DNA of 14,704 nt from JBFJWU01 sp041623475 [NCBI: bacterium] (GTDB taxonomy: Bacteria; J088), in assembly GCA_041623475.1 (NCBI GenBank), contig JBFJWU010000039.1:1-14704 (forward strand), given 5' to 3'. The stretch's first letter is position 1. Each line of letters begins with the position of its first letter. Of this stretch, positions 1-6,962 are shown piece after piece. The position numbers were made by a program, and so were the translations under genes. The notes beneath the pieces were generated by a model. The model was not told the DNA's origin and searched no databases. It worked only from the letters and a program-made list of their open reading frames with translations.

Positions 1-565
1 CAATATCAATGTCGTCGTCTTCGAAAAGGTCGTCCGTCCCGAACAGACTTTCGATACTCAGGATCTCGTTCTGGATCAGCTCTTCTTTTGGCCCCATAAA
101 CGGGATCGCCATGTAAACGATTGGCTCGTCGTCGATTGTGAAATCGCCCTTGGATTCCTTGAGGGTAGGGGGTGGCTCCCACGCAGCCAGCCAGTCGCTG
201 TAGACGGGGTTGGCCAGTTCACTGAAAACAACCTGCCCAGTTCTGTCGCGGATCTCGACAAAACGGAATTCCGGATCACTTAATATCGGCTCCAGGAGCA
301 GCTCAATTTCTTCACGGTCAAAGCGCCCGCTCTGGAAGTTGTTCTTGCCATAGAAGTGAAGGAACTTGACGGTGCTTTCGAGATGCCGTGCCTGGCTTTG
401 GACAAATTCGTCCCCCAGTCTGGTCTGGTAGAAGAAATGAATAATGGCACTGACAAAGACAATGACCACACCTGTAAGCAGGACCAGTTTGAATCGCAGT
501 CCCATCCGCAATGCCCCCAAGGAATACTCCCGGGCATCAAACTGAATTGGAATCTTGAATTTCAT
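1..565 (-). CDS. membrane-anchored sensor, probable chemoreceptor or sensor kinase (partial)
   Basis: The reading frame is open from the ATG at 565 to the left window edge (188 residues, no stop), so only the N-terminus is present. A cytoplasmic segment of about 24 residues precedes one strong hydrophobic helix (about residues 25-46, LVLLTGVVIVFVSAIIHFF). A presumably periplasmic sensory region follows, containing VEIRDRTGQVVFSE (about 103-116) and VYMAIPFMG (about 150-158), which resembles single-Cache or PAS-like input domains of chemoreceptors and sensor kinases. The visible part ends in an acidic stretch. The start overlaps the stop of the upstream cheW by 4 nt (ATGA), and a GGGGA lies 9 nt upstream. 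As last visible gene of a che operon, a methyl-accepting protein is the natural guess. A HAMP-containing histidine kinase is equally compatible, because the signalling domain lies outside the window. Confidence 0.75.
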   Translation of the reverse strand, partial: MKFKIPIQFDAREYSLGALRMGLRFKLVLLTGVVIVFVSAIIHFFYQTRLGDEFVQSQARHLESTVKFLHFYGKNNFQSGRFDREEIELLLEPILSDPEFRFVEIRDRTGQVVFSELANPVYSDWLAAWEPPPTLKESKGDFTIDDEPIVYMAIPFMGPKEELIQNEILSIESLFGTDDLFEDDDIDI

Positions 566-1176
566 GAGTCAGCGTCCCCGGGCTTGGTCGCGCGCTTCTT
601 TTTGGCCGGGGGTTTCTTCCTGGCTGGTGGGCGGCCCTTTTTCTCGCTGGAAGGTCTCTTTGTGGCTGTTTCGCCTGATTTCTTACGGTCCCGCGGTTCG
701 TCGCCTGCCAGCAGCGACGAGCGCAATTCCTCCATATGGAGTTTTTCTTCCGAGGTCAGGACGTTTGACAGGTCCAACAACAGGATGATCTCGTTGTCCG
801 AGCGGATAACCCCTTCAAGAAATCCCGGTGCGGTGCCAATCTTGGGCGGGGGTTCAATCGAATCGCCGTCGACAACCATTACGTCCCGTACCGAATCGAC
901 GGTAAATCCAACCGGTTGTCCGTCAATTGGTGCAATAATGATGCGGCTTTTTTCGGCATTGACAACGGGTTCCAGTCCCAATCGGTCGTGTAATCCAATG
1001 ACGGGAACAATTTCAGTTCCGCGCAAGTCGGTGACGCCACTGAGGAATTCGGGGGCGCGGGGGATCTTGCGGATCGCCTGATACCGGGCGATCTCGCGGA
1101 TTTGCAGAATGTCCAGCGCGAATTTGTCGTTGCCGACGTAAAAGACAACGACCTGGCGCTCAAGCAGCTCGTTCAT
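562..1176 (-). CDS. cheW: CheW-like coupling protein with lysine/arginine-rich C-terminal tail
   Basis: The product (204 aa from the chosen start) has a CheW SH3-like domain over about residues 7-150. CheW hallmarks are DKFALDILQIREI, RKIPRAPEFLSGVTDLRG, IVPVIGLHDRLGL and EIILLLDLSNVL. CheW links chemoreceptors to CheA in signalling arrays. After the domain, residues 162-198 form a disordered-looking tail in which 17 of 37 residues are Lys or Arg, mixed with Pro, Ala and Ser, like histone-H1-type tails; an ordinary CheW has about 160 aa and no such tail. I chose the ATG at 1176 over an in-frame GTG at 1191 because GGGGA lies 8 nt before it; this gives a 17-nt overlap with the upstream cheW. 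The stop overlaps the next gene's ATG. The family is certain. The tail's role (array contact, DNA binding, or pairing with the acidic arm of the neighbouring CheW) is open. Confidence 0.93.
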   Translation of the reverse strand: MNELLERQVVVFYVGNDKFALDILQIREIARYQAIRKIPRAPEFLSGVTDLRGTEIVPVIGLHDRLGLEPVVNAEKSRIIIAPIDGQPVGFTVDSVRDVMVVDGDSIEPPPKIGTAPGFLEGVIRSDNEIILLLDLSNVLTSEEKLHMEELRSSLLAGDEPRDRKKSGETATKRPSSEKKGRPPARKKPPAKKKRATKPGDADS

Positions 1177-1918
1177 CACTCGATTCCCCACGGTCCAGGA
1201 CCGTGTCCAGGCTGATCAGCGCGATCAGTTCGTCGTCAATCCGGATCAAGTCAGACAGAAATTTCCCGGCCGTGTCTGTCAACGCGGCAGGGATCTGCTC
1301 CAGACGCTCCGGATTGATCCGTTCCACGTTGTTGACCTCGTCGACCAGTAGTCCGCACGGTTCGTCATAAAACGTTACCACGATTATCCTTTGTGCGCTG
1401 CCTTCGTTGATTTCTATTCCCAGTCGACGTCTCAGGTCAACGACGGGGACCATGGTGCCGCGAAGACTGACAATTCCCAGGATCCATTCGGGGGTCCTGG
1501 GGACCCAGGTATATCCGCGAGGTTTGACGATTTCTTCGATTTCTTCCAGATAAATGGCAAAGAATTCCTTGTTTAACCTGAACCGCAGGATTTCAACCAG
1601 TTCGTCAACATCGTCGTCGAAGTCGAGTTCGTCTGGATCGTCGATTTCTTCGGCTTCCTCTGAGTCGTCAACATCGTCGTCGGGATCATCTTCCTCGTCC
1701 CATTCTTCGTCCTCGGCATCTTCACCCGGTTCAACGTCTTCGTTGGATTCCGACACCGGGTCGTCGTCGAAAAAATCGCTATCCCCGAACTCTCCAGCCA
1801 GCATGGCATCGTCAAGTTCCAGATCTTCGTCCGTTGTCTCAATCGCATTTTCGCCAGCAGGTTTGTCCGTCTGGGCTGGTTGTTTGCGGGCGCGTTTTCG
1901 GAGTTCTTTGAAATCCAT
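1160..1918 (-). CDS. cheW: CheW-like coupling protein with long acidic N-terminal arm
   Basis: The 252-aa product has three parts: a short basic start (FKELRKRARK), an extremely acidic segment (about residues 29-106, 46 of 78 residues Asp or Glu), and a CheW domain (about 107-243). CheW motifs are FAIYLEEIEEIVKP, WILGIVSLRGTMVPVVDLRRRLGI, CGLLVDEVNNV and ELIALISLDTVL. The frame stays open to 2110, but its first 64 codons lie inside the upstream ATPase gene and encode no recognisable sequence. The ATG at 1918 is preferred: it lies 1 nt after the ATPase stop, with GGTGG about 6 nt upstream. The acidic arm is coded by a GAT/GAC-rich tract with an exact 18-nt direct repeat (1602-1619 and 1665-1682), giving DDDVD twice, so it may have grown by internal duplication. 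The acidic arm and the next CheW's basic tail make a complementary pair. Confidence 0.92.
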   Translation of the reverse strand: MDFKELRKRARKQPAQTDKPAGENAIETTDEDLELDDAMLAGEFGDSDFFDDDPVSESNEDVEPGEDAEDEEWDEEDDPDDDVDDSEEAEEIDDPDELDFDDDVDELVEILRFRLNKEFFAIYLEEIEEIVKPRGYTWVPRTPEWILGIVSLRGTMVPVVDLRRRLGIEINEGSAQRIIVVTFYDEPCGLLVDEVNNVERINPERLEQIPAALTDTAGKFLSDLIRIDDELIALISLDTVLDRGESSDERAA

Positions 1919-1919
1919 G

Positions 1920-2726
1920 TCAAGCCACCAGGCCAAGGTCAGTCGACACATCCAGAACAATGTCCCTGGTAATCGGGTCCTGCTGGCGGACATACCCTTC
2001 GAGGATGGCGTTGGCGCAGATATTATTAACCACCCGGGGTATCCCGTTGCTGTTTTCAGCAATAGCCGCAATCGCCCCATCGTCAAACATCGCTTTCTTG
2101 CGGCCGACACTGGCGATTCGGGAATGTACGTAATCGCTTACCTGCTCTGTGTCCAATGGGCCGAGATGAAAACGAATTCCAATCCGTTGCGCCAAAGGGC
2201 GAAGCCTGGGATGCAACAGCCGCCGGGAAAGCTCGGGTTGTCCGACCAGCAGTACGCCAATCAGGTTTTCCTGATCCATCTGGATGTTTGTCAGCAGTCG
2301 CAGTTCTTCGATTGTATCGGGGAACGGCAACATCTGTGCCTCGTCGATCAACAGCACGACTGGTTTGCCATTTGACCAGGCCGCAAAGATCCGTTCCTGA
2401 ACGGCATCCAACAGTTCGACCCGATTCCGCGGAACCGGGTCGACACCCAGCCTGATCGCGATCTGATGCAGTAACTGGTTTGGCGTCAGTCGGGGGTTGA
2501 GGATCCAGACGATTTCGACTTCGTCGTCCAGGCGATCGACCAGCACGCGGGTAGCCGTCGTTTTTCCGACGCCAATGTCACCGGTCAGGACCGCAATTTC
2601 ACGCTGTAGCGCTGCGTGTTCGAGGCGGGCGATTGCTTCTTCGATTTCGTCGGTCAGGTACAGGTTCTCTGGGTCCGGTGCCTTGGAGAACGGGTTGCGC
2701 TCGATCTTGTAGAACGATTCAGGCAT
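1920..2726 (-). CDS. ExeA/GspA-type AAA+ ATPase
   Basis: This 268-aa P-loop ATPase belongs to the ExeA/GspA/MshM group (AAA_22-like, also related to TniB). It starts with the group's typical YKIERNPFSKAPDPENLYLT. Next come Walker A (GDIGVGKTT, residues 49-57), Walker B (VVLLIDEAQ, 123-131), a sensor-1 strand (VLLVGQPEL, 158-166), an arginine-rich finger region (RPLAQRIGIRFHLGPL, 176-191) and the sensor-2 motif GIPRVVNNIC (228-237). It ends right after the AAA+ module, without the transmembrane helix and peptidoglycan-binding domain of secretion ExeA. It lies between cheA and cheW, overlaps cheA by 8 nt, and has no clear Shine-Dalgarno of its own, so coupled translation is likely. Family members use ATP to assemble or place pilus and secretion parts. 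Here it may position or remodel the array or drive an output. Family assignment is firm; role is inference. Confidence 0.9.
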   Translation of the reverse strand: MPESFYKIERNPFSKAPDPENLYLTDEIEEAIARLEHAALQREIAVLTGDIGVGKTTATRVLVDRLDDEVEIVWILNPRLTPNQLLHQIAIRLGVDPVPRNRVELLDAVQERIFAAWSNGKPVVLLIDEAQMLPFPDTIEELRLLTNIQMDQENLIGVLLVGQPELSRRLLHPRLRPLAQRIGIRFHLGPLDTEQVSDYVHSRIASVGRKKAMFDDGAIAAIAENSNGIPRVVNNICANAILEGYVRQQDPITRDIVLDVSTDLGLVA

Positions 2727-4734
2727 GGCTGTGGCGGGTTGTTTCGTCGATTATTGCCGCGACATCAAGAACCAGGACTGTCTGGCTGTCGCCCATTTCT
2801 GTCGCCCCGGCAATTCCCGGCGTCTCCCTAAGGATTGATCCGACTGATTTGATAACCACGTCCTGCTGCCCCAGCATTCGGTCCACCAGCAGGCCCATAC
2901 GTTTCTCTGCAAGGCCGACGACGACGATAAACGGGTCGGTTGGTGGTTCGCCGGCACGGTCAAGGCCAAATATCGAATCGAGCCGGATCAACGGCAGCGT
3001 CATCCCCTGGTGATAGTGAACTTCGCGGTTCTCTACGGTCTGGATCTGGGATCGGTCAATCACCAGGCTTTCGAGCACCGCGTTCAGCGGGATTGCAAAC
3101 TTCATGTCGCAGACGTCTACCAGCAGCGCCTGGATAATCGCCAACGTTATCGGCAAGGTCAGGATCATTGTGCTGCCCTGGCCGGGTTGACTGCGGACGT
3201 CAATCAGCCCGCCCATCGTTGCGATATTGTTCTTGACCACGTCCAGTCCAACGCCGCGGCCACTGATTTCACTGACTTCTTCTTTGGTGCTGAAGCCGGC
3301 CTCGAACAGCAGTTGGAAAATCTCTTCGTTGGTCAACTCCTGGTCTTCACGGATCAGGCCTCGTTCCAGGCCTTTGGCACGGATCTTTTCGGGGTCGATT
3401 CCACCGCCATCGTCCTCGACCTCGATAACAACGTGGTTGCCCTTCTGGTAAGCCCGGATAACCAGTTTTCCCGCCGGTTTCTTGCCCGCGGTTTTGCGTT
3501 CCTCGGGAAACTCGATGCCGTGGTCAATCGCGTTTCGGACAATATGCATTAACGGGTCAGCGAGGTCCTCGATCAGTAACTTGTCCAGCTCCGTGTCGGC
3601 GCCAATAATTTCGAGGTCAACTTCTTTGCCGAGGTCCTTGGAGGTCTTGCGAATAATGCGGTTGAGCTTGTCGAATACCTGGCGCATTGGCACCATCCGT
3701 ACATCCATTACCCGCTGTTGCAGTTCGTGAAGTTTGCGGTCCAGGAGCTTCGCCTGCTTGGTTACCTCGACCGCAACAGTCGAGCCGCCGGAATGCTGCC
3801 GTAATGATTCGGCATGTCGGTTCAGGGCACTTTTGATCAAGACCAGTTCGCCAACAATGTTGGAAATCTGGTCAATTCGCTCGATGTCCACCCGTACGGT
3901 TTTGGCAATGCTGCGCAACGAGTCCTGCGCTTCGACGGTTTCGGAACCGGTGTCCGCAATTGCCGGGGCAGGCGGTGCAGTCTGAGCGATTTCGGAAATC
4001 TCGGGTTCGTCGTCAGCAAGCAGGTCAGAGAGACGTTCGGCTGGCTCGGCGCTGCCGACCAGCAGGTCGAACGCCAGTTGATCAGGAGAGGCTTCGATCT
4101 GGCTGGGGAGCGTCGTAATCAATTCGCCGATTTCCTTGATCGCCGTCGTCGCGGCGGTCAGGCGGCTGTCAAATTCCATCAGCGGAAAGCGAAGGGAACA
4201 GCGGTAGATATTCCTGTGCTGCTTGACGTTCTCGCGCAGTCGATGCTCTTCATATTCGGTCAAGACATTCAGCAGATCCTGGTCTACGTCTAGTCGATCC
4301 AGGGGGTCTTCCTCTGATTGTCCAGACTGGTTCTTGATGAAGTCCGCCACCCGGCCCTCGAACGGAGATACGAGTTCTTCAGGCACGTCAGATTCATTTG
4401 TTGAAATTGTTCCGACGGCATTGCGCAACTGCGCGACACCGTCAAGCAGGAAGTCCAGGACACCTTCGGAAAAATCGATTTTCCCCAGACGCATCTGGTC
4501 GAGCAGGTCTTCAAGATTATGGGCCAGGCGGCTCATGTTTCCGAACCCGAACATCCCCGACACGCCCTTGAGTGAATGGGCGCCACGAAATAGTCGGTTG
4601 ATCAGGTCCGGGTCGACGGTCATCGCCGATTGCATAGCTGCCTCGACGGCGATAATGTCCTGTCCCATTTCCTCGAGGATTTCTTCTGCCTCTGACAGGA
4701 AATCCCTGAGCGCTTTTTCGGAGTATTGTTCCAT
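2719..4734 (-). CDS. cheA: chemotaxis histidine kinase CheA
   Basis: The 671-aa product has the full CheA layout. Hpt/P1 has phospho-acceptor His53 in RGAHSLKGVSGMFGF. A P2-like alpha/beta domain follows at about residues 176-240, starting IYRCSLRFPLMEFDSRL. After an Ala/Pro/Glu linker come the P3 dimerisation helices (about 275-345, VRVDIERIDQISNIVGELV) and the P4 HATPase domain: N box HIVRNAIDHG from 397, G1 EDDGGGID at 440-447, G2 GRGVGL at 492-497. The CheW-like P5 domain (about 535-665) closes it. All residues needed for ATP binding and His phosphorylation are visible, so the kinase should be active. I chose the ATG at 4734, which shares its A with the cheY stop (TGATG), over a TTG one codon upstream. 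It presumably docks to the receptor array through the two neighbouring CheW proteins and phosphorylates the adjacent CheY. Confidence 0.97.
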   Translation of the reverse strand: MEQYSEKALRDFLSEAEEILEEMGQDIIAVEAAMQSAMTVDPDLINRLFRGAHSLKGVSGMFGFGNMSRLAHNLEDLLDQMRLGKIDFSEGVLDFLLDGVAQLRNAVGTISTNESDVPEELVSPFEGRVADFIKNQSGQSEEDPLDRLDVDQDLLNVLTEYEEHRLRENVKQHRNIYRCSLRFPLMEFDSRLTAATTAIKEIGELITTLPSQIEASPDQLAFDLLVGSAEPAERLSDLLADDEPEISEIAQTAPPAPAIADTGSETVEAQDSLRSIAKTVRVDIERIDQISNIVGELVLIKSALNRHAESLRQHSGGSTVAVEVTKQAKLLDRKLHELQQRVMDVRMVPMRQVFDKLNRIIRKTSKDLGKEVDLEIIGADTELDKLLIEDLADPLMHIVRNAIDHGIEFPEERKTAGKKPAGKLVIRAYQKGNHVVIEVEDDGGGIDPEKIRAKGLERGLIREDQELTNEEIFQLLFEAGFSTKEEVSEISGRGVGLDVVKNNIATMGGLIDVRSQPGQGSTMILTLPITLAIIQALLVDVCDMKFAIPLNAVLESLVIDRSQIQTVENREVHYHQGMTLPLIRLDSIFGLDRAGEPPTDPFIVVVGLAEKRMGLLVDRMLGQQDVVIKSVGSILRETPGIAGATEMGDSQTVLVLDVAAIIDETTRHSHA

Positions 4735-5114
4735 CAACTCGCCAGGTACTTGTCGACAAGTTCCTTCAGGCGTTCGGGAGCAAATGGTTTGACCAGATAC
4801 TCATTTGCGCCCAATGCCAGGCCCTTTTGACGGTCCCGAGGGCTGCCTTCGGTGGAAATGATAATCAATGGAATGGCTGAGTAATCCCGATTCGAACGCA
4901 GGAACTGGATTAGCTCTAAACCGTTGATATCGGGCATGTTAATATCGGTCAGGATCAGGTCAAACTTGTGCTGAGGAATGACTTTCAGCGCTTCCAGGCC
5001 CGAGGCGCATTCAATGACATCTGCGTCGCCAAAGTCCTGGACGACGGAACTGATCATCGAACGCATCGCGTCCGAATCCTCGACGACCAGGATCTGCTTG
5101 CGCGGCAACGTCAC
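4734..5114 (-). CDS. cheY: single-domain response regulator, CheY-like
   Basis: The 126-aa product is a bare receiver domain with every signalling residue in place: acidic pocket Glu12/Asp13 (VVEDSD), phospho-acceptor Asp57 (LILTDINMPDINGLELI), Ser87/Thr88 (IISTEG) and Lys109 (YLVKPF). CheY-type proteins receive phosphate from CheA and carry the signal by diffusing to the output machine. The start is a GTG at 5114 that overlaps the preceding gene's stop by 4 nt (GTGA). A TTG two codons further in is the only nearby alternative. It is the second gene of the operon, directly before cheA, so it is the likely substrate of that kinase. The target cannot be told from the sequence; no flagellar switch gene is nearby, and the operon suggests a surface-motility or pilus output instead. 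Confidence 0.95.
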   Translation of the reverse strand: MTLPRKQILVVEDSDAMRSMISSVVQDFGDADVIECASGLEALKVIPQHKFDLILTDINMPDINGLELIQFLRSNRDYSAIPLIIISTEGSPRDRQKGLALGANEYLVKPFAPERLKELVDKYLAS

Positions 5115-6787
5115 GCGCCTGCGTCCCGGGAATTCATTTCCCTGATCTGTTTCAACAGGAATGCTCGTTCCAGAGCCAAGCCCGCTTGTGCAAGAAACAC
5201 CTCGACTGTTTCGACATCACGAATCTGAGTCTGTGTCGGGACCTGATCCGCGTACAGCATAGCAACGATGCGCCCCCCTGCCAATACCGGACTGACGACG
5301 ATCTCCAGGGGTTCCGGTCCACCCAGGCGATTGAATAACATCTTGTGGGCCGGGTTGTCCGGCGGCTTCCCTGTAAATGTCCTGTGGGTCTCGTAGACCT
5401 GGTCAAAGACACTTTCCTGGCCTAATTCAATTTGCAAGTCCCGGACCGAAATACTGTCGTCGCCGCTGCGCAGACCGACCTGGCCTAAGCCGACCAAGCG
5501 GCTTTCGCTGACGGCAAAAAATACGCTGCGTTGAAAAAAGTCGGATGCAAATCGCAGAATCAGCAAGCTGACTTCGGCTTCGGCATTGGGGTTCGTCAGT
5601 TCTTCCATCATATGCCGAAGTAAGTGCATCCCCCTGTCTGTGCGCGGTTCGGGCATCTTGACATGGAGGTCTTCTTCTGCCATCAATGCCGCCAGCGGAT
5701 CATCAAGGCTGATGTCAAAACCTGAATCGGGCTGCTCTTCCTGTTCCGGTTCCGGGTCGGGGGCAATCGGTGGGCCAATCGCGGTCAGGACGGCTTGGGA
5801 AAATGTCTCCAGGGCTTTGTCTGGTTCCGTTTTCCAATCCTTGCGAGCCGGTTTGGTAATAAATGCCTTGACACCGGCATCGCGACCTTGTGTTTCGATT
5901 TCTTCGTTGATCATGTCGGAACACAGGTAAACATCGCGTACTTTTTCGTGCCCGGACAGCTCCTGTGCCACTTCCAGGCCCCCCAGTACGCCGGACCGGT
6001 CCCGTTTTGGCATGACCAGCTCACAGACGATTGTCCAGTCGTCTTCGTTGGCACGTCCAATCACGTCGGCTGCACCGGCAACAGAGTTTGCGACGGCGAC
6101 GTGGCCGTAGCCGCGGGCGCGCAAGGCGCCGGACAAGCGGTCTGCCATATCCGGCTTGACATCGACGACCAGGATTCGACTGACCGAGTCATCGGCTTCG
6201 TCAGGCATTGAGCCAGTGATGGTCTCGTCACCGACATCGCGCTGATCCGGCTCCATACTGGCGGCGGATTCATCGTGCAGGCGCGCACCTTCCATCGCCA
6301 GGAACTGGGCGCTCAGTCCCTCCTCGTCCGAAGGGAAAACTGGTACCTGAATGACTTTTCGATAAACGGATTCATTTGGGTCCATTTCGAAGCTGAACTC
6401 GCCACTGTTCCACTGTGATGCGCGGGTTACGAGCCAGATCATGTAGCCTTCGGCCCAACGGGTCAACTTGTCCTGGTCTTCTTCGAACTCGGCGGCCCAG
6501 AATTCCGTCCAGGTTTCCGGGCGAAATGATTTTTGTTTGAGGACCTGGAGGAAACGCTGTTCCTGCGTGTCCGACAAGACGCGCTTGTCGGTGAAGAACC
6601 TGTGCAGAGTCGAAATTGAGGGGTGGGGGCGTGCGGCAACAACATCGCCCGAGCGGATAAACAGGTCCAGTCCCTTGTCCCGGCTGGTCATTCGCAGGAT
6701 ACCACTCTTCCTGGACAACGAAAGGATCTGGAGAATGTCGTTCAGCCCCAGGTCTTCCAGGCTGCCAGCAAGGCTTACGGAGCTCAT
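5111..6787 (-). CDS. PATAN (DUF4388) protein with degenerate receiver and GAF-like domains
   Basis: First gene of the che operon, 558 aa. The N-terminus (about residues 6-150) is a DUF4388/PATAN domain: LAGSLEDLGLNDILQILSLS, GILRM and LFIRSGDVVAA. After a linker, residues 203-325 form a receiver-like domain (SRILVVDVKPD...). The phospho-acceptor position is Glu256 (IVCELVMP) instead of Asp, and the second acidic-pocket residue is Val210; Ser290 and Lys312 (AFITKP) are kept. It should not be phosphorylated normally, and the Glu may mimic a locked-on state. An acidic, Pro-rich linker leads to a GAF-like domain (about 384-545) ending EIVVSPVLAGGRIVAMLYAD and a helix. PATAN-receiver proteins of cyanobacteria control type IV pilus motility, one by binding PilB. 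The start ATG at 6787 has GGAG 7 nt upstream and is preferred over a GTG 6 codons earlier. Domain calls are good; the output is inference. Confidence 0.87.
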   Translation of the reverse strand: MSSVSLAGSLEDLGLNDILQILSLSRKSGILRMTSRDKGLDLFIRSGDVVAARPHPSISTLHRFFTDKRVLSDTQEQRFLQVLKQKSFRPETWTEFWAAEFEEDQDKLTRWAEGYMIWLVTRASQWNSGEFSFEMDPNESVYRKVIQVPVFPSDEEGLSAQFLAMEGARLHDESAASMEPDQRDVGDETITGSMPDEADDSVSRILVVDVKPDMADRLSGALRARGYGHVAVANSVAGAADVIGRANEDDWTIVCELVMPKRDRSGVLGGLEVAQELSGHEKVRDVYLCSDMINEEIETQGRDAGVKAFITKPARKDWKTEPDKALETFSQAVLTAIGPPIAPDPEPEQEEQPDSGFDISLDDPLAALMAEEDLHVKMPEPRTDRGMHLLRHMMEELTNPNAEAEVSLLILRFASDFFQRSVFFAVSESRLVGLGQVGLRSGDDSISVRDLQIELGQESVFDQVYETHRTFTGKPPDNPAHKMLFNRLGGPEPLEIVVSPVLAGGRIVAMLYADQVPTQTQIRDVETVEVFLAQAGLALERAFLLKQIREMNSRDAGA

Positions 6788-6794
6788 AACTGGT

Positions 6795-6798
6795 CTCC
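6795..6798 (-). promoter_or_regulatory. ribosome binding site of the first che-operon gene
   Basis: GGAG on the minus strand lies 7 nt before the ATG at 6787. It decides that start over the in-frame GTG at 6805, which has no comparable site. Confidence 0.7.
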
Positions 6799-6883
6799 GC
6801 CGCACGGGGTTTCAGACCGCTGGAAAGGCTGCGACACAGACTGCTGATCGCACAGATTTTTCCCATTATCGAACATGGGCAAC

Positions 6884-6889
6884 ATTATA
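6884..6889 (-). promoter_or_regulatory. candidate -10 box of the che operon
   Basis: A perfect TATAAT is seen on the minus strand in the 175-nt gap between the lipoprotein stop and the first che-operon gene. Transcription would begin near 6876, leaving a leader of about 89 nt. No good -35 is present at 16-18 nt; the hexamer 17 nt upstream is TAGAAT (3 of 6 matches), so the promoter may need an activator. It is the only strong promoter-like hexamer for the seven-gene operon inside the window. Confidence 0.55.
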
Positions 6890-6962
6890 GTGAAAAGCCC
6901 AGTTGGATTCTACGGTGGCCGGGCGGAAAATTCTTACGTTACAAGGACTTGCGGGAATCCGG

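Noticed and set aside
356-1081. Plus-strand frame of 241 aa opposite cheW and the sensor gene
   Set aside because: It shows no family motif and lies opposite a clear CheW and a membrane sensor in an intact operon.
1919-2110. N-terminal extension of the acidic CheW to 2110
   Set aside because: The extra residues are encoded inside the ATPase gene in another frame and have no recognisable sequence; the ATG at 1918 has a better ribosome site.
1554-2375. Long plus-strand frame with a Ser-rich product (273 aa)
   Set aside because: It is the antisense reading of the GAT/GAC-rich acidic arm of CheW and of the ATPase gene; the poly-Ser is only the complement of poly-Asp codons.
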